From Allolobophora icterica (taxonomy: Eukaryota; Annelida; Clitellata; Crassiclitellata; Lumbricidae): a DNA stretch of 64,000 bases. The position numbers and the translations under genes are program-made. The stretch covers positions 53,745,283 to 53,809,282 of the forward strand of contig OY744607.1 of the NCBI GenBank assembly GCA_963556255.1, in the 5' to 3' direction. Positions 56,801 to 64,000 of this stretch are shown here, piece by piece. Numbering within the stretch: the stretch's first letter is position 1; every line of letters starts with the position of its first letter. The notes beneath the pieces were generated by a model, which was not told the origin of the DNA, did not search any database, and saw nothing but the letters and a program-made list of their open reading frames with translations.

Positions 56801-58575
56801 TGCCCAGGGCCTGCCATGCTGACAGCTGTTACGACGGCACTGTCTGAAAGTCAGCAAATCCAAAACCTGCTTTGGAGATCGTACGTTCTCCGATGCAGGA
56901 CCTAAACGTTCGAACAATATTCCACCTTCGATACGTTCTGCAACTTCATTGAAGTCATTTAAGACCAGACTCAAGACATATTATTTCAAGCCGGCTTATA
57001 CTGAACTGTGTTGAACTTGTCAAAGCGCCCTTGTTACGGTATGTATCGTGTTACGGCGCTGTAGAAATCGTCGTATTCATCATCATCAACAATGTAAGGT
57101 AAGGAAGACAAGGTTTGGCATGGCATGGTATGTTAAGAAAATGTAAACTGTGGTAAGGTAAGGTATGGTAATACCAGCCATGGTATGGTATAGTAAGAAA
57201 AGGTAGGCTATGGTATGGTAAGGCATGGTAAGACAAGGTCAGCTATGGTAAGGAAAGGTAAGACAAGGTAGACTAGGGTAAGGTATGGTAAGATAGGGTA
57301 AGGTACATTATGTTTGTGTCAGGTAATGTAATTAAGATAATGTAGGATATGGGGTATGGAATAGGTATAGACGGCGTTAGTGACGAGAGGTAAAGAATTG
57401 TAGGCCCTACATTATATGTCTTTAATTTACCCTATCCTGTGTGCAGATGTCACGCTTGGCGGCCAGTAGAAAAGGATCGTAGCTGGCAACCGTAACGTTA
57501 CATGGATCCTTGTACTTGTACGCTTGATTGAACAACTGTAACAGTTTGTTGCAGTCCTTCAAGCTGCGATTTCAAAAATACAACATAAGTAATGCGAACG
57601 TTTTCAAGAGTGCATGATTATGCAAGGCAAGGCAATGAAATGGTTTCAAAGGTAAAGTAAGACAAAATGATACAAGGTAATGTAAGGCAAGGTAAGATAC
57701 GGTGAGATAAAGCAAGGTGAGACAAGAAAAGGAAAGGCAACGCAATACAGTTCAAAAGGTCTATGATACAGTGAGGCAAGGTCAGGCACGATAGAGTAGC
57801 GTAAGTAGGGTGATGTCGTTTCTTTTCTGCCTTCCGGGACACCACAGCGCAGAGACATAGACTACATTGACATCTCTGAGTGATAAGCAGAAACGTAAAT
57901 TACGTAATCTAAGCAATATAGACGAGTGTCAAATCGTATTTATTTTTTGTAATTTCCTGCACAACGCAACAACTTTTTTGCCTTTGACAGACTTATGAAA
58001 AGTTTGGGAATCCATATTGAAGTTCATGTTGATCAGAAGTTCTACAGTTGAGCATCTATTTCTTGTATAGGACCAGAATGATTCCATCAAGCTAAACACT
58101 CTTTCTACTGCAGCGTTTGAAGCAGATATGCTCATGATGAATGCGAATATCATCAAACGATCTGATAAATTGTCAGTTCCTGCTTTTTGGAATACACCTG
58201 CCCGTGTTTAATTATAAATAAAAAAAATTATGCTGGACATTTCATTGTTCCGGAAAGGACGTGTCCGGGACGAGAGACTTTTCAAATTTCGGAACTGTCC
58301 CGAACAATCCGGGACATGTGGTCAATATAAATGTAAGGCAAGGCAATGTAAGCTAATGCAAGTATTGTATTGTAATGCATTGTAATATTGAAAATTAAAT
58401 TTATTATTGTCCACAGTACTCACTCGTTAACGAACAAGTCCGGTCTTATGACTCGCTGATATTCGTTACACCGTTTAAGAATGAGCTCGTCAATGTTCGC
58501 TGGGGTCCCTCCTCCGTGCACGGCTTCTGTCAACAGCGCAACGCAAACACTCAGAATCATGTGGGATTTCCACAT
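43039..58575 (-). CDS. ADPRC: ADP-ribosyl cyclase / cyclic ADP-ribose hydrolase family protein (CD38/BST1/Aplysia cyclase)
   Basis: The family makes cyclic ADP-ribose and NAADP from NAD(P) for calcium signalling. Exons in transcript order: 58575-58424, 57563-57431, 52813-52723, 51027-50888 or 50417-50278, 48908-48835, 47841-47743, 43785-43699, 43057-43039. All phases agree; either exon 4 gives 264 codons plus stop, near the family's usual length. Exon 1 has a signal peptide (MWKSH, then about 15 apolar residues) and the Lys-Arg-Cys start. Exon 2 has Asp-Pro-Cys-Asn-Val-Thr and exon 3 Tyr-Trp-Ser-Gly-Val. Exon 4 has Trp-Cys-Gly-Gln and Ser-Tyr-Trp (CD38 Trp189 position), exon 5 Val-His-Leu-Met-Leu-Asn-Gly-Ser, and exon 6 Tyr-Glu-Leu-Pro-Asn-Leu (catalytic Glu position). 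No membrane anchor is visible, so it is probably secreted or vesicular. The usual Thr-Leu-Glu-Asp-Thr signature reads Thr-Arg-Ala-Asp-Thr. Confidence 0.9.
43080..43425. repeat. AGGTAAGG-type array (intron 7 of cyclase gene)
   Basis: Degenerate AAGGTAAGGTAAA units with AAATAAAGG variants. No coding signal. Confidence 0.8.
43699..43785 (-). CDS. Cyclase exon 7
   Basis: 87 bp, acceptor GTTGCATAG, donor CAGC|GTAAGC, phase 2 to 2. Thr-Cys-Lys-Thr-Gly-Thr-Leu-Leu ... Phe-Lys-Cys-Ala-Asp-Asp-Pro aligns by eye with the C-terminal part of Aplysia cyclase. Confidence 0.82.
44165..45885 (-). mobile_element. LINE 3' portion, split by a MITE
   Basis: Minus-strand frames at 45839-45463 (Ser-Arg-Leu-Asp-Tyr-Cys block and Arg-Ile-Ile-Gly-Arg-Ile-Pro block) and 44421-44188 (Val-Val-Gly-Pro-Ser-Ala-Trp-Asn-Ser-Leu-Pro) are successive parts of one LINE C-terminus. 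A 969-bp element lies between them. The 3' end at 44165 is the ATTTATATA(G)-type signature. The copy is decayed and sits in intron 6 of the cyclase gene, same direction. Confidence 0.7.
44451..45419. mobile_element. hAT-type non-autonomous element, 969 bp
   Basis: Perfect 12-bp terminal inverted repeats CAGTGTGATTCT / AGAATCACACTG are flanked by the exact 8-bp target duplication CCAACAAG (44443-44450, 45420-45427). Both ends contain TTATAGTTATAG-like subterminal repeats. No transposase is encoded. Confidence 0.88.
46025..47755. repeat. Minisatellite of about 42 bp grown from a splice donor, interrupted by a LINE
   Basis: Units at 46025-46190 and 47495-47755 read, on the minus strand, CATCAG-GTAATCGGATAGGGG followed by AGAGTAGGGTAATATGCAC. 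The unit at 47743 contains the real exon 6 end and donor. Roughly ten units are seen in total. Confidence 0.8.
46200..47512 (-). pseudogene. CR1/jockey-type LINE reverse transcriptase, decayed
   Basis: Minus-strand frames cover Asp-Phe-Arg-Pro-Ile-Ser, a Leu-Asp-Phe-Ser-Lys-Ala-Phe-Asp block, a Gln-Gly-Ser-Ala-Ile-Gly-Pro block and, after a frameshift near 46990, Phe-Ala-Glu-Asp where Tyr/Phe-Ala-Asp-Asp is expected. The C-terminal half is open to 46256. The changed catalytic motif and frameshift mark an inactive, 5'-truncated copy lying in the minisatellite. Confidence 0.75.
47743..47841 (-). CDS. Cyclase exon 6 (catalytic Glu)
   Basis: 99 bp, acceptor GATTGCAG, donor ATCAG|GTAATC, phase 2 to 2. 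Tyr-Glu-Leu-Pro-Asn-Leu holds the catalytic glutamate position. The donor region is the first unit of a tandem minisatellite. Confidence 0.85.
47845..48120. repeat. CAATCAATACA-type short tandem array
   Basis: Roughly 10-bp units of AATCAATACAC repeat through two blocks separated by a unique 80 bp. Confidence 0.75.
48370..48790. repeat. CCTTACCTTACTT array
   Basis: Degenerate pyrimidine-rich ACCTTACCTT units, the reverse complement of the AGGTAAGG families elsewhere. Confidence 0.85.
48835..48908 (-). CDS. Cyclase exon 5
   Basis: 74 bp, acceptor CATTCAG, donor AACAG|GTAACC, phase 0 to 2. The Val-His-Leu-Met-Leu-Asn-Gly-Ser run matches the Val-Met-Leu-Asn-Gly-Ser stretch of CD38. Confidence 0.85.
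48965..49535. other. Intron sequence with LINE-end signature and weak repeats
   Basis: AATATAGCGCTC at 48975 is a LINE-end signature. GATTAGATTTAGATTAG repeats follow at 49010-49070, then sequence I cannot assign. Confidence 0.4.
49536..49735 (-). mobile_element. LINE 3' end, minus strand
   Basis: The reverse strand encodes Arg-Ala-Phe-Ser-Val-Val-Gly-Pro-Thr-Ile-Trp-Asn-Gly-Leu-Pro and Leu-Lys-Thr-Ala-Leu-Phe, then runs to ACGCGCTATATAAAT at 49543. This links the signature directly to a LINE C-terminus. Confidence 0.75.
50120..50245 (+). mobile_element. LINE 3' end, plus strand
   Basis: TTGCGCTATATAAATTTAC followed by an ATTACCATT tail marks a plus-oriented copy ending about 30 bp beyond the distal exon 4 donor. 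Confidence 0.5.
50278..50417 (-). CDS. Cyclase exon 4, 3'-distal alternative copy
   Basis: 140 bp, acceptor CATGTTTAG, donor AAGC|GTAAGG (closer to consensus than the other copy), phase 1 to 0. It encodes the same segment with Leu-Ser-Ser after Trp-Cys-Gly-Gln. Ten of 46 codons differ from the proximal copy, all changing the residue. Confidence 0.87.
50605..50885. repeat. AAT microsatellite between the two exon 4 copies
   Basis: AATAATAAT with AATG interruptions separates the duplicated exon units. Confidence 0.92.
50888..51027 (-). CDS. Cyclase exon 4, 5'-proximal alternative copy
   Basis: 140 bp, acceptor CATGTTTAG, donor AAGC|GTATCA, phase 1 to 0. It encodes the Trp-Cys-Gly-Gln to Ser-Tyr-Trp-Lys segment with Asp-Lys-Phe after Gln. 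An AAT microsatellite starts within about ten bases of the donor. The copy duplicates 50278-50417 together with roughly 75 bp of upstream intron. Confidence 0.85.
51260..52020 (-). pseudogene. Degraded LINE C-terminus with nuclease-like motif
   Basis: Two overlapping minus-strand frames match the 30646-31749 protein: Glu-Pro-Arg-Gly-Leu, Lys-Arg-Pro-Asp-Gly-Ile-Thr-Leu-Ile-Pro-Trp, Trp-Asp-Ala-Thr, then Phe-Leu-Phe-Gln-Arg-Leu-Ser. A frameshift near 51510 and stops break it. Its 3' side is an ATT-type tail (51120-51260). Confidence 0.7.
52021..52520 (+). mobile_element. Mariner-type deletion derivative, 500 bp
   Basis: Terminal inverted repeats of 49 bp with three mismatches (52021-52069 and 52472-52520) enclose a transposase remnant. 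It shows Gln-Gln-Asp-Ser-Ala-Ser-Ala-His and, about 34 residues on after a frameshift, Asn-Pro-Asp-Leu-Asn-Gln-Pro-Asp-Tyr. These are the second and third catalytic Asp motifs of mariner-like DD34D enzymes. TA occurs at both outer edges. Confidence 0.72.
52723..52813 (-). CDS. Cyclase exon 3 (Trp-Ser-Gly and altered TLEDT signature)
   Basis: Acceptor TCGATGTAG, donor GAAG|GTTAGA, phase 0 to 1, 30 codons plus one base. The order Tyr-Trp-Ser-Gly-Val ... Phe-Ile-Thr-Arg-Ala-Asp-Thr-Leu-Glu-Gly follows Aplysia cyclase, but Leu-Glu of the signature is Arg-Ala. The plus strand is also open here, a shadow. Confidence 0.85.
52840..53760. repeat. AAGGTATAATAAGGTAAGG arrays
   Basis: Two blocks (52840-53260 and 53335-53760) of AGGTA-based repeats flank a LINE-end signature TTATATAGCGCTTC at 53287. 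Confidence 0.85.
53761..54730 (+). pseudogene. CR1/jockey-type LINE with internal deletion
   Basis: The first frame (53761-54041) has the N-terminal reverse transcriptase blocks (Ser-Tyr-Arg-Leu-Ile-Ser, Leu-Leu-Glu-Arg-Ile-Leu). After a short non-matching segment, 54340-54720 encodes the C-terminal Tyr-Leu-Leu-Asp-Arg-Leu-Gln-Ser-Val-Leu-Asn block. The catalytic core between them is missing. Confidence 0.75.
55045..55315 (+). mobile_element. LINE C-terminal fragment
   Basis: Trp-Asn-Asn-Ile-Pro-Pro-Ser-Ile-Arg and following residues match LINE C-termini; ends at TGA 55307. It follows an ATTGTTGTT array (54955-55025). Confidence 0.55.
55600..55935 (+). mobile_element. Possible LINE C-terminal fragment
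   Basis: Ala-Pro-Ala-Leu-Trp-Asn-Asp-His-Pro-Lys-Glu-Ile-Arg is LINE-like; the remainder of the frame (to 55930) is Ser/Pro-rich and not diagnostic. From 55940 to 56870 I see only AT-rich sequence. Confidence 0.4.
56865..57060 (+). mobile_element. LINE 3' end
   Basis: A frame with Gly-Asp-Arg-Thr-Phe-Ser, Asn-Asn-Ile-Pro-Pro-Ser-Ile-Arg and Phe-Lys-Thr-Arg-Leu-Lys-Thr-Tyr-Tyr-Phe ends at TGA, then GGCGCTGTAGAAATCG and a CATCATCATC tail. Confidence 0.65.
57090..57310. repeat. AGGTATGGTAAGG array
   Basis: Another member of the AGGTA family; a further block lies at 57615-57795 in the adjacent intron 1. Confidence 0.8.
57431..57563 (-). CDS. Cyclase exon 2
   Basis: Acceptor ATCGCAG, donor AGG|GTAAAT, phase 2 to 0. 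It carries the Lys-Asp-Cys and Asp-Pro-Cys-Asn-Val-Thr motifs that identify the family. Confidence 0.88.
57930..58200 (-). pseudogene. hAT transposase C-terminal dimerisation domain relic
   Basis: The minus-strand frame 58156-57929 has Ser-Ala-Ser-Asn-Ala-Ala-Val-Glu-Arg-Val-Phe-Ser and Arg-Asn-Arg-Cys, the pattern of the hAT family C-terminal domain. Only this end is visible, within intron 1 of the cyclase gene. Confidence 0.65.
58424..58575 (-). CDS. Cyclase exon 1: signal peptide and N-terminus
   Basis: ATG at 58575. The 50 codons end in phase 2 at CGA|GTGAGT. The extra phase-2 GA plus C from exon 2 makes Asp. Confidence 0.85.
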
Positions 58576-58780
58576 CTCGACGATACAACAGAATTTTCGA
58601 CTCAAATAAATGCCGCATAAACTAGAGCGAGACTTTTATATCAACGAAGAACTGATGACTATGGTTATAGCTCGCATGTTAGTCACGTGCTTAAGGCGCT
58701 CACCTGCTCATTTTTGGCACGATTTATGTGCGGCATAAAAAGTTGGGATATTTGAATGGATGGATGCATATATATATATC

Positions 58781-58840
58781 TCTGGAGCCTAGACCGTGAG
58801 CTACCCACATTATTTTTCATCTTTGTTAGTTAAGGTTGTT
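58781..58840. repeat. 60-bp direct repeat, left copy
   Basis: TCTGGAGCCTAGACCGTGAG... recurs without visible change at 59413-59472, flanking the TA/GA microsatellite and a LINE fragment. Confidence 0.85.
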
Positions 58841-58842
58841 GA

Positions 58843-59412
<570 letters not shown>

Positions 59413-59472
59413 TCTGGAGCCTAGACCGTGAGCTACCCACATTATTTTTCATCTTTGTTAGTTAAGGTTGTT
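59413..59472. repeat. 60-bp direct repeat, right copy
   Basis: Matches 58781-58840. The spacing of the pair equals the inserted microsatellite plus LINE. Confidence 0.85.
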
Positions 59473-59858
59473 AAGGCTATACTTGCTTTGCTCTCCCTCT
59501 ACAGAGTTCATATTATATCATATAATAGGTAATAGGCACTGCGTGAGAGGGAGAAACTAATTATCTGCCATCAAACATTTTGGGAAATTTACTTAGTCGG
59601 GTAGCCCTGCATAGCGGGACTCTGTCCCTTTTGGTTCGCCCATTGCCTTCGGTACCAATAATTGATAAATTCTTAAAAGCTCATTGTTAACTTACCATTC
59701 CTAATTATCAAAATCGGAAAGAATGTTACTTAATAAAGCTTACTGAACTTACCGGCTGATTATTGGTACTTTAAAAAACTGCTGTATTTCGCCTTAAATC
59801 GCATAGATTCAAACGATTTGTTAACTGATTGTCATGGAAAGCAATAAAGATATATATG

Positions 59859-59859
<1 letters not shown>

Positions 59860-59892
<33 letters not shown>

Positions 59893-60500
59893 TGGACGGA
59901 CGGATGGATGGATGAACGGACGGACGGACGGACAGACAGACAAATATATAGATAGACAGATCGACATGCACGCAATCACTCTAAAACTCCATAACACAAA
60001 CCTAACCACTTTCAATGTCTACCTCCCTCTTTTCTCCCCCTTACACTCAAGTAATCTGTCTTCCCTTAAGACTTCACTACCCTCCTCTCCACCAGTGGTG
60101 TCCACCAATGGGATTGTTAGTATAACGCTATCCCACGATTGCCAGGAGTGGAGGGGAGTGTTTGATGAACGTTCTGGACATAATCTTGGGGGTAGTTTAT
60201 ATGATTATTTCCAAAAATATATTTAATTTATATAGCGCCTTTTCGCGACAATGCAGAGATTATCTGTCCGTTAAAATTGCACATGAAACAACAATCAACT
60301 CACAGGACAAAAAGGGGAGATAAAAGAGAGAGAAAAGAGAAAAAGGGAGAGAAAAGAAGAGAAAAAGAGAAAAAAGGAAAAAGGAAAAAGAGAAAGGGAG
60401 AAACGAGAGAAACGAGAGAGAAAATGGAAAAAAGTGAAAAGGAAAGAAAAAAGAAAAAAAAGATAGAGAAAAGGAGAGAAAAGATAGAGAATTAAACTCA
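59860..60500. repeat. TA, GGAC/GATG and AGA-rich simple sequence
   Basis: Short TA and GGACG arrays (59860-59945), a TTTATATAGCGCC LINE-end signature at 60228, then a purine-rich GAGAAAAAG tract (60315-60495). No gene. Confidence 0.7.
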
Positions 60501-60629
60501 GCATGGCGTAGACATAAGATTAAAAACATCTGTCTAAAGATGATATCGACGAAAATTCATCAAAATTGCACTTGGTAATGACAATTAATTCATGTCGCAA
60601 AAGAAAACAGAAAAAAAATGTAAACTGCA

Positions 60630-61351
60630 TGTCGCGATCGAAGGTCGCCTGTCGTGTGTTTGCCGTGTGTTGATGTCGACCCTCGACTCGCTTGTTCTTT
60701 TACTTGCACTTTTATTTAACGTGCCTAACTTTTCTATAGAAGATTCACGACGAACTTTGTTTAATTAATAAATGAATTTAATTAAAGAAACAAATATATA
60801 CAATAACTCTACGGGAGCTTCCACGTAGTATTAAAGCGTTTAGATATTAAATCGGACTATCTCAATGTTGCTTCGTACAGCCTAACTACAGATCGTTCTT
60901 CGCGTCAGTCTCTGAATCTGACGGACTATACTCTGCCGCCGCCGCTGGTCGTTCCTCTCGATGTTGATCGCTCGACCGATGTTCACACGTCGCCCTCGTC
61001 AGTAGTACAAGTCCCGTATTCTCCTTTTCCCTCTGTTAAGTAGGAACTTCAGCGTCCATCGGTCAGCCCCCTCCCCACGTCATGCTATCGTCAATTAGTG
61101 TCAGATTGCTCTTCGAGACGCGGATCGTCGCTCGCCTGCAGCGCGGGCGGTGTCTGGTTACACCTTAGCCGCGAGGTGTCCTATTACACCTTGGCTGTGT
61201 GGTGTCCGATTACACCTCGGCCTCGCTGCCTTCATTGTTGATCAATTGGGGACTGGCTTTCGTCCGTCATCATTCCATCTCGACCGCCAACGACGACTAC
61301 ATCAGGGTGATGATGACATCTCGTCGTTGTCGTCGATCTCCTCACGCGACA
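60630..61351 (-). repeat. 3' LTR of second Gmr1-like copy, 722 bp
   Basis: Same length class and termini as 16468-17200, with scattered substitutions and small indels, so it is older than or a different lineage from the first copy. Confidence 0.88.
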
Positions 61352-61722
61352 CCTCCCTTCCCGGGGGAGGACAAAGCCAGTCATTGGTTCGCCTCCCGGC
61401 TGAGAATGATGTCGTTCCCTCCGTTGATTTCCTCCAGACCATGTCCTCGTCGTTCCCATGAAAATACAAAATATCAGCACAGTTAGAAATTATTATTTAC
61501 AGTTGTCGCGGTGCCTTACATGGTAGTCCGCCTTCTCCTCAATCATAGTCTGGACAAAAGATCAGCGGGAATATTCAGCGATCCAGGTCGATATTCAAAA
61601 GAAATATCGAAGTCCTGGAGTGCCAGAGCCCATCTCGCAAGTTTAGCACTGGTGGGCGTAGAAGCAGTTAGGAAAGTCAAGGGGTTGTGATCAGAATAGA
61701 GGGTGGTCCTTGACATAAAAAT

Positions 61723-64000
61723 CTAATTCCTAAACTTCTTCAACGCAAAGATTACGGCATACGCTTCGCGTTCCACAGTGGACCAACGCGCTTGCGTAGC
61801 ATCTAATTTAGAACTGGCGAAACATATTGGCCGTTCTGTTCCATCGTCTTGAATTTGGAATAAGCAGCAACCGACTGCTTTGTCTGAAGCGTCAGTCGAT
61901 AGACCAAACTCTCTGCCGTAGTCAATTGTCTGCAAACATACAGCGTGGTTTAAATCGTGCGTAAGTTTATCTAGCGCATTTTGGTGTTCAGCTCGCCAGG
62001 GTATCTTAGCAGGCACCGATTTCTGGGTCAAGTCAGTGAGAATTCTGGCTGTCTCAGCCAGGTTAGTGATGAAGTTCCTAAAATAACTGAAGAAACCAAT
62101 TATTCTCCGTATGTCCTTTTTGGACTCGGGTTGAGGGATTTTCCCTAGCCCTTCGATTTTAATGGGATCCGGCTCAATGCTCCCTGATCCGATCAGGTGA
62201 CCTACAAACGTTGTTTGTCGCCTAGCAAACGAACTCTTCTTAATGTTAAGGGTCAGACCCGACTGTTGAATTGTCGTTAAATATTTCTCTAGGTGTTTCA
62301 TGTGATCCGGCCACGTCATCGAGTGCACTGCCATGTCATCCACAAACGTCTCAGTGAAGTCGCGAATGGGATGAAGGACCTTTGACATGCAGCGGATGAA
62401 AGAATTTGAGGCTGATTTCAAACCAAAGGGTAATCGCACAAATTCAAATAGGCCAGCGTCACATACGAAGGCTGATAGCCAACGAGAGTCCTTGTGGAGT
62501 CCAATCTGGTAGTATCCTTGACGTGCGTCAAAGCAGGATATGAAGTTTGCACTTCCCACCTTCTGTAACACTTCCTGGATGTCGGGGGTGGGGTATGCGT
62601 CACCCGCTGAGAACTTGTTTACATACCGGTAGTCAATGGCCAGTCTTAAACCGCCTTGACCTCCCTTTTTCACAACGCACACAACGGGACTAGCCATTTC
62701 ACTATGTGAGGGAGTGATGATACCTAGGGCCAAAAGTTCGCGGATCTGCTTCTCCATCTTCGGTCTGAGCAGTTCCGGCACCTTATAGGCTCGCAAACTC
62801 TTCGGCCTGAACTCCGCGCTAACAGTGATTGTGTGTTCTAGGACGGGACAGAACCCTGGTTTGCCCGAGAACACATCTGGAAACCTGTCTAACAGATTAA
62901 ACAGCTGTTTCCGTTCGGGTACCGTTAAGTGTGCAACGGCCTTAGGGTCTACTTGTGCACTGGGCCTTGTCTGACTCGTGACGAAGCTACCCACTGCTTC
63001 CACGTGACCGAAGTCTTCGTCCTTCTCGAACAGAATGGAGCAATTGTTAATCAATGCTTGCTGTATTCTTTCGTTATATTTGCGAATACGATTTGCGTGC
63101 AATAGGCGGCTCTTGCCCCCTATCTCCACGATGTATGTGTAGGGCGATTTCACCTGAACGATGATGGCCGGGCCTTGCCATTGGCCCTCCTTCTTTGCTC
63201 CTCGCGCTTCCGGTGATTGGATGATGACTTTGTCCCCTACTTCATAACGCCTGTCCATGCTTCTTAAATTGTAATGAGTAGCATAGCGCTGCTGTTCAAT
63301 GTCTGAATAATATTCGGCATATAACTTAGACATTTCAAGGTTATCCCTTAATTGGTCCAAGTAAGCCGCGGCGCCTGCGCCCAGACTTAATGGAGAATCC
63401 CGCTCTCCCGCCCATTCCTCAGAAAGGACAGATAGAGGTCCTTTAGGCAGGGTACCATACACCAGGGTGTAGGGACTCACGTGGGTGGTTGCCGAGGGGC
63501 GTTCTCTTAAGCTCCAAAGCACGTAAGGTAACAGTCTGTGCCATCCCCTCGGGTTTTCTTCTGCCAATTTATGAATCATGGTCTTCAGTGTGGCATTGCA
63601 GCGCTCCACTAGACCTTGTGACTCAGGATGTGCGACTGGCCCAAAGCGTGGTGAGCACCCCATACGCTGCAGACACTCTTGGGTTAATTTGCTGTTGAAA
63701 TTCGACCCGTTATCGGACCGAATCGTTTTTGGAAAACCGAAGGTCGTGAAGATCTGCATATATGCATCACATGTCGCTTTTGCCGTTAATGATTTCAGAG
63801 GATAGGCCATCGGCCATCTTGAAAATTGGTCAACTACCACTAAGGCGTAGTTGTACTCGGGTTTTGGGCTTGTGGGGTCTACGTTGGTTACTATAGGCCC
63901 AATACAATCTGCCACTAGGCAACCGAATCTGGTCTCGTCGTTGCGAGGGATAGAAGTTATGGGGGCACGCTGCGCCACTCGCAGCGGCGCATGCCTTTGG
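61723..64000 (-). pseudogene. pol: Pol of second Gmr1-like copy, with premature stop in RNase H
   Basis: Continuous frame from the window edge through integrase, reverse transcriptase (Val-Asp-Asp present) and part of RNase H. It stops at TAG (61725-61723) where the first copy has a Trp codon TGG, a single G-to-A change. The sequence beyond the stop still encodes the rest of RNase H to about 61545. Otherwise it is nearly identical in protein to the first copy. Confidence 0.88.

Larger units (their letters stand above)
60630..64000 (-). mobile_element. Second Gmr1-like retrotransposon, partial (cut by window end)
   Basis: The 3' LTR lies at 60630-61351 with the same termini as the first copy, preceded inward by the same purine tract. 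CTGCA at 60625-60629 would be one target duplication. The pol region runs to the window edge on the minus strand, opposite to the first copy. Confidence 0.92.

Overview
The window looks like repeat-rich nuclear DNA from a marine invertebrate deuterostome, most plausibly an echinoderm. The grounds are intron-bearing genes with GT-AG junctions, an ADP-ribosyl cyclase (CD38/Aplysia family), a long-stem polypeptide GalNAc-transferase, LTR retrotransposons of the Gmr1 type (integrase ahead of reverse transcriptase, a group described from deuterostomes), and a foldback element built like the TU elements of sea urchins. The species is not determined. Nothing was searched or aligned by program; exon models rest on my reading of splice sites, phase and motifs.

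Three host genes can be assembled. (1) About 4943-26543, plus strand: ten exons whose phases join into one frame of about 1,605 codons. It encodes a membrane protein with a Cys-rich ectodomain, five predicted membrane spans and a low-complexity tail; I do not recognise the family, and the 5' end is missing. (2) 34669-40344, plus strand: a type II Golgi polypeptide N-acetylgalactosaminyltransferase in two coding exons, with a 2.9-kb intron largely filled by a 31-bp satellite. (3) 58575-43039, minus strand: a secreted ADP-ribosyl cyclase in eight coding exons (264 codons). Its fourth exon exists in two tandem copies of 140 bp; by hand count they differ at 15 bases and every difference changes an amino acid. 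The lengths and phases make the copies mutually exclusive.

Mobile DNA occupies much of the rest. A 7.17-kb Gmr1-like retrotransposon (16468-23638) has near-identical LTRs, a 5-bp target duplication and one open gag-pol frame, and sits in the sense direction in intron 8 of gene 1. A second copy lies in the opposite direction at 60630-64000 and runs off the window. A 2.34-kb foldback element (27946-30283) has long inverted arms capped by 32-bp arrays and a 6-bp target duplication. Two hAT-type MITEs, a mariner-type deletion derivative, a hAT transposase relic, two tRNA-derived SINE families and about a dozen LINE 3' ends are also present. Many LINE ends carry the terminal signature TATATAGCGC.

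The remainder is simple sequence: AAT, GATA, GA, TG, TA, GAA/GAG, CTGT, ATCC and ACTT arrays, and degenerate AGGTA/TTACC, TTACAG and TCTAATC families. Most apparent open frames in those arrays are not genes.
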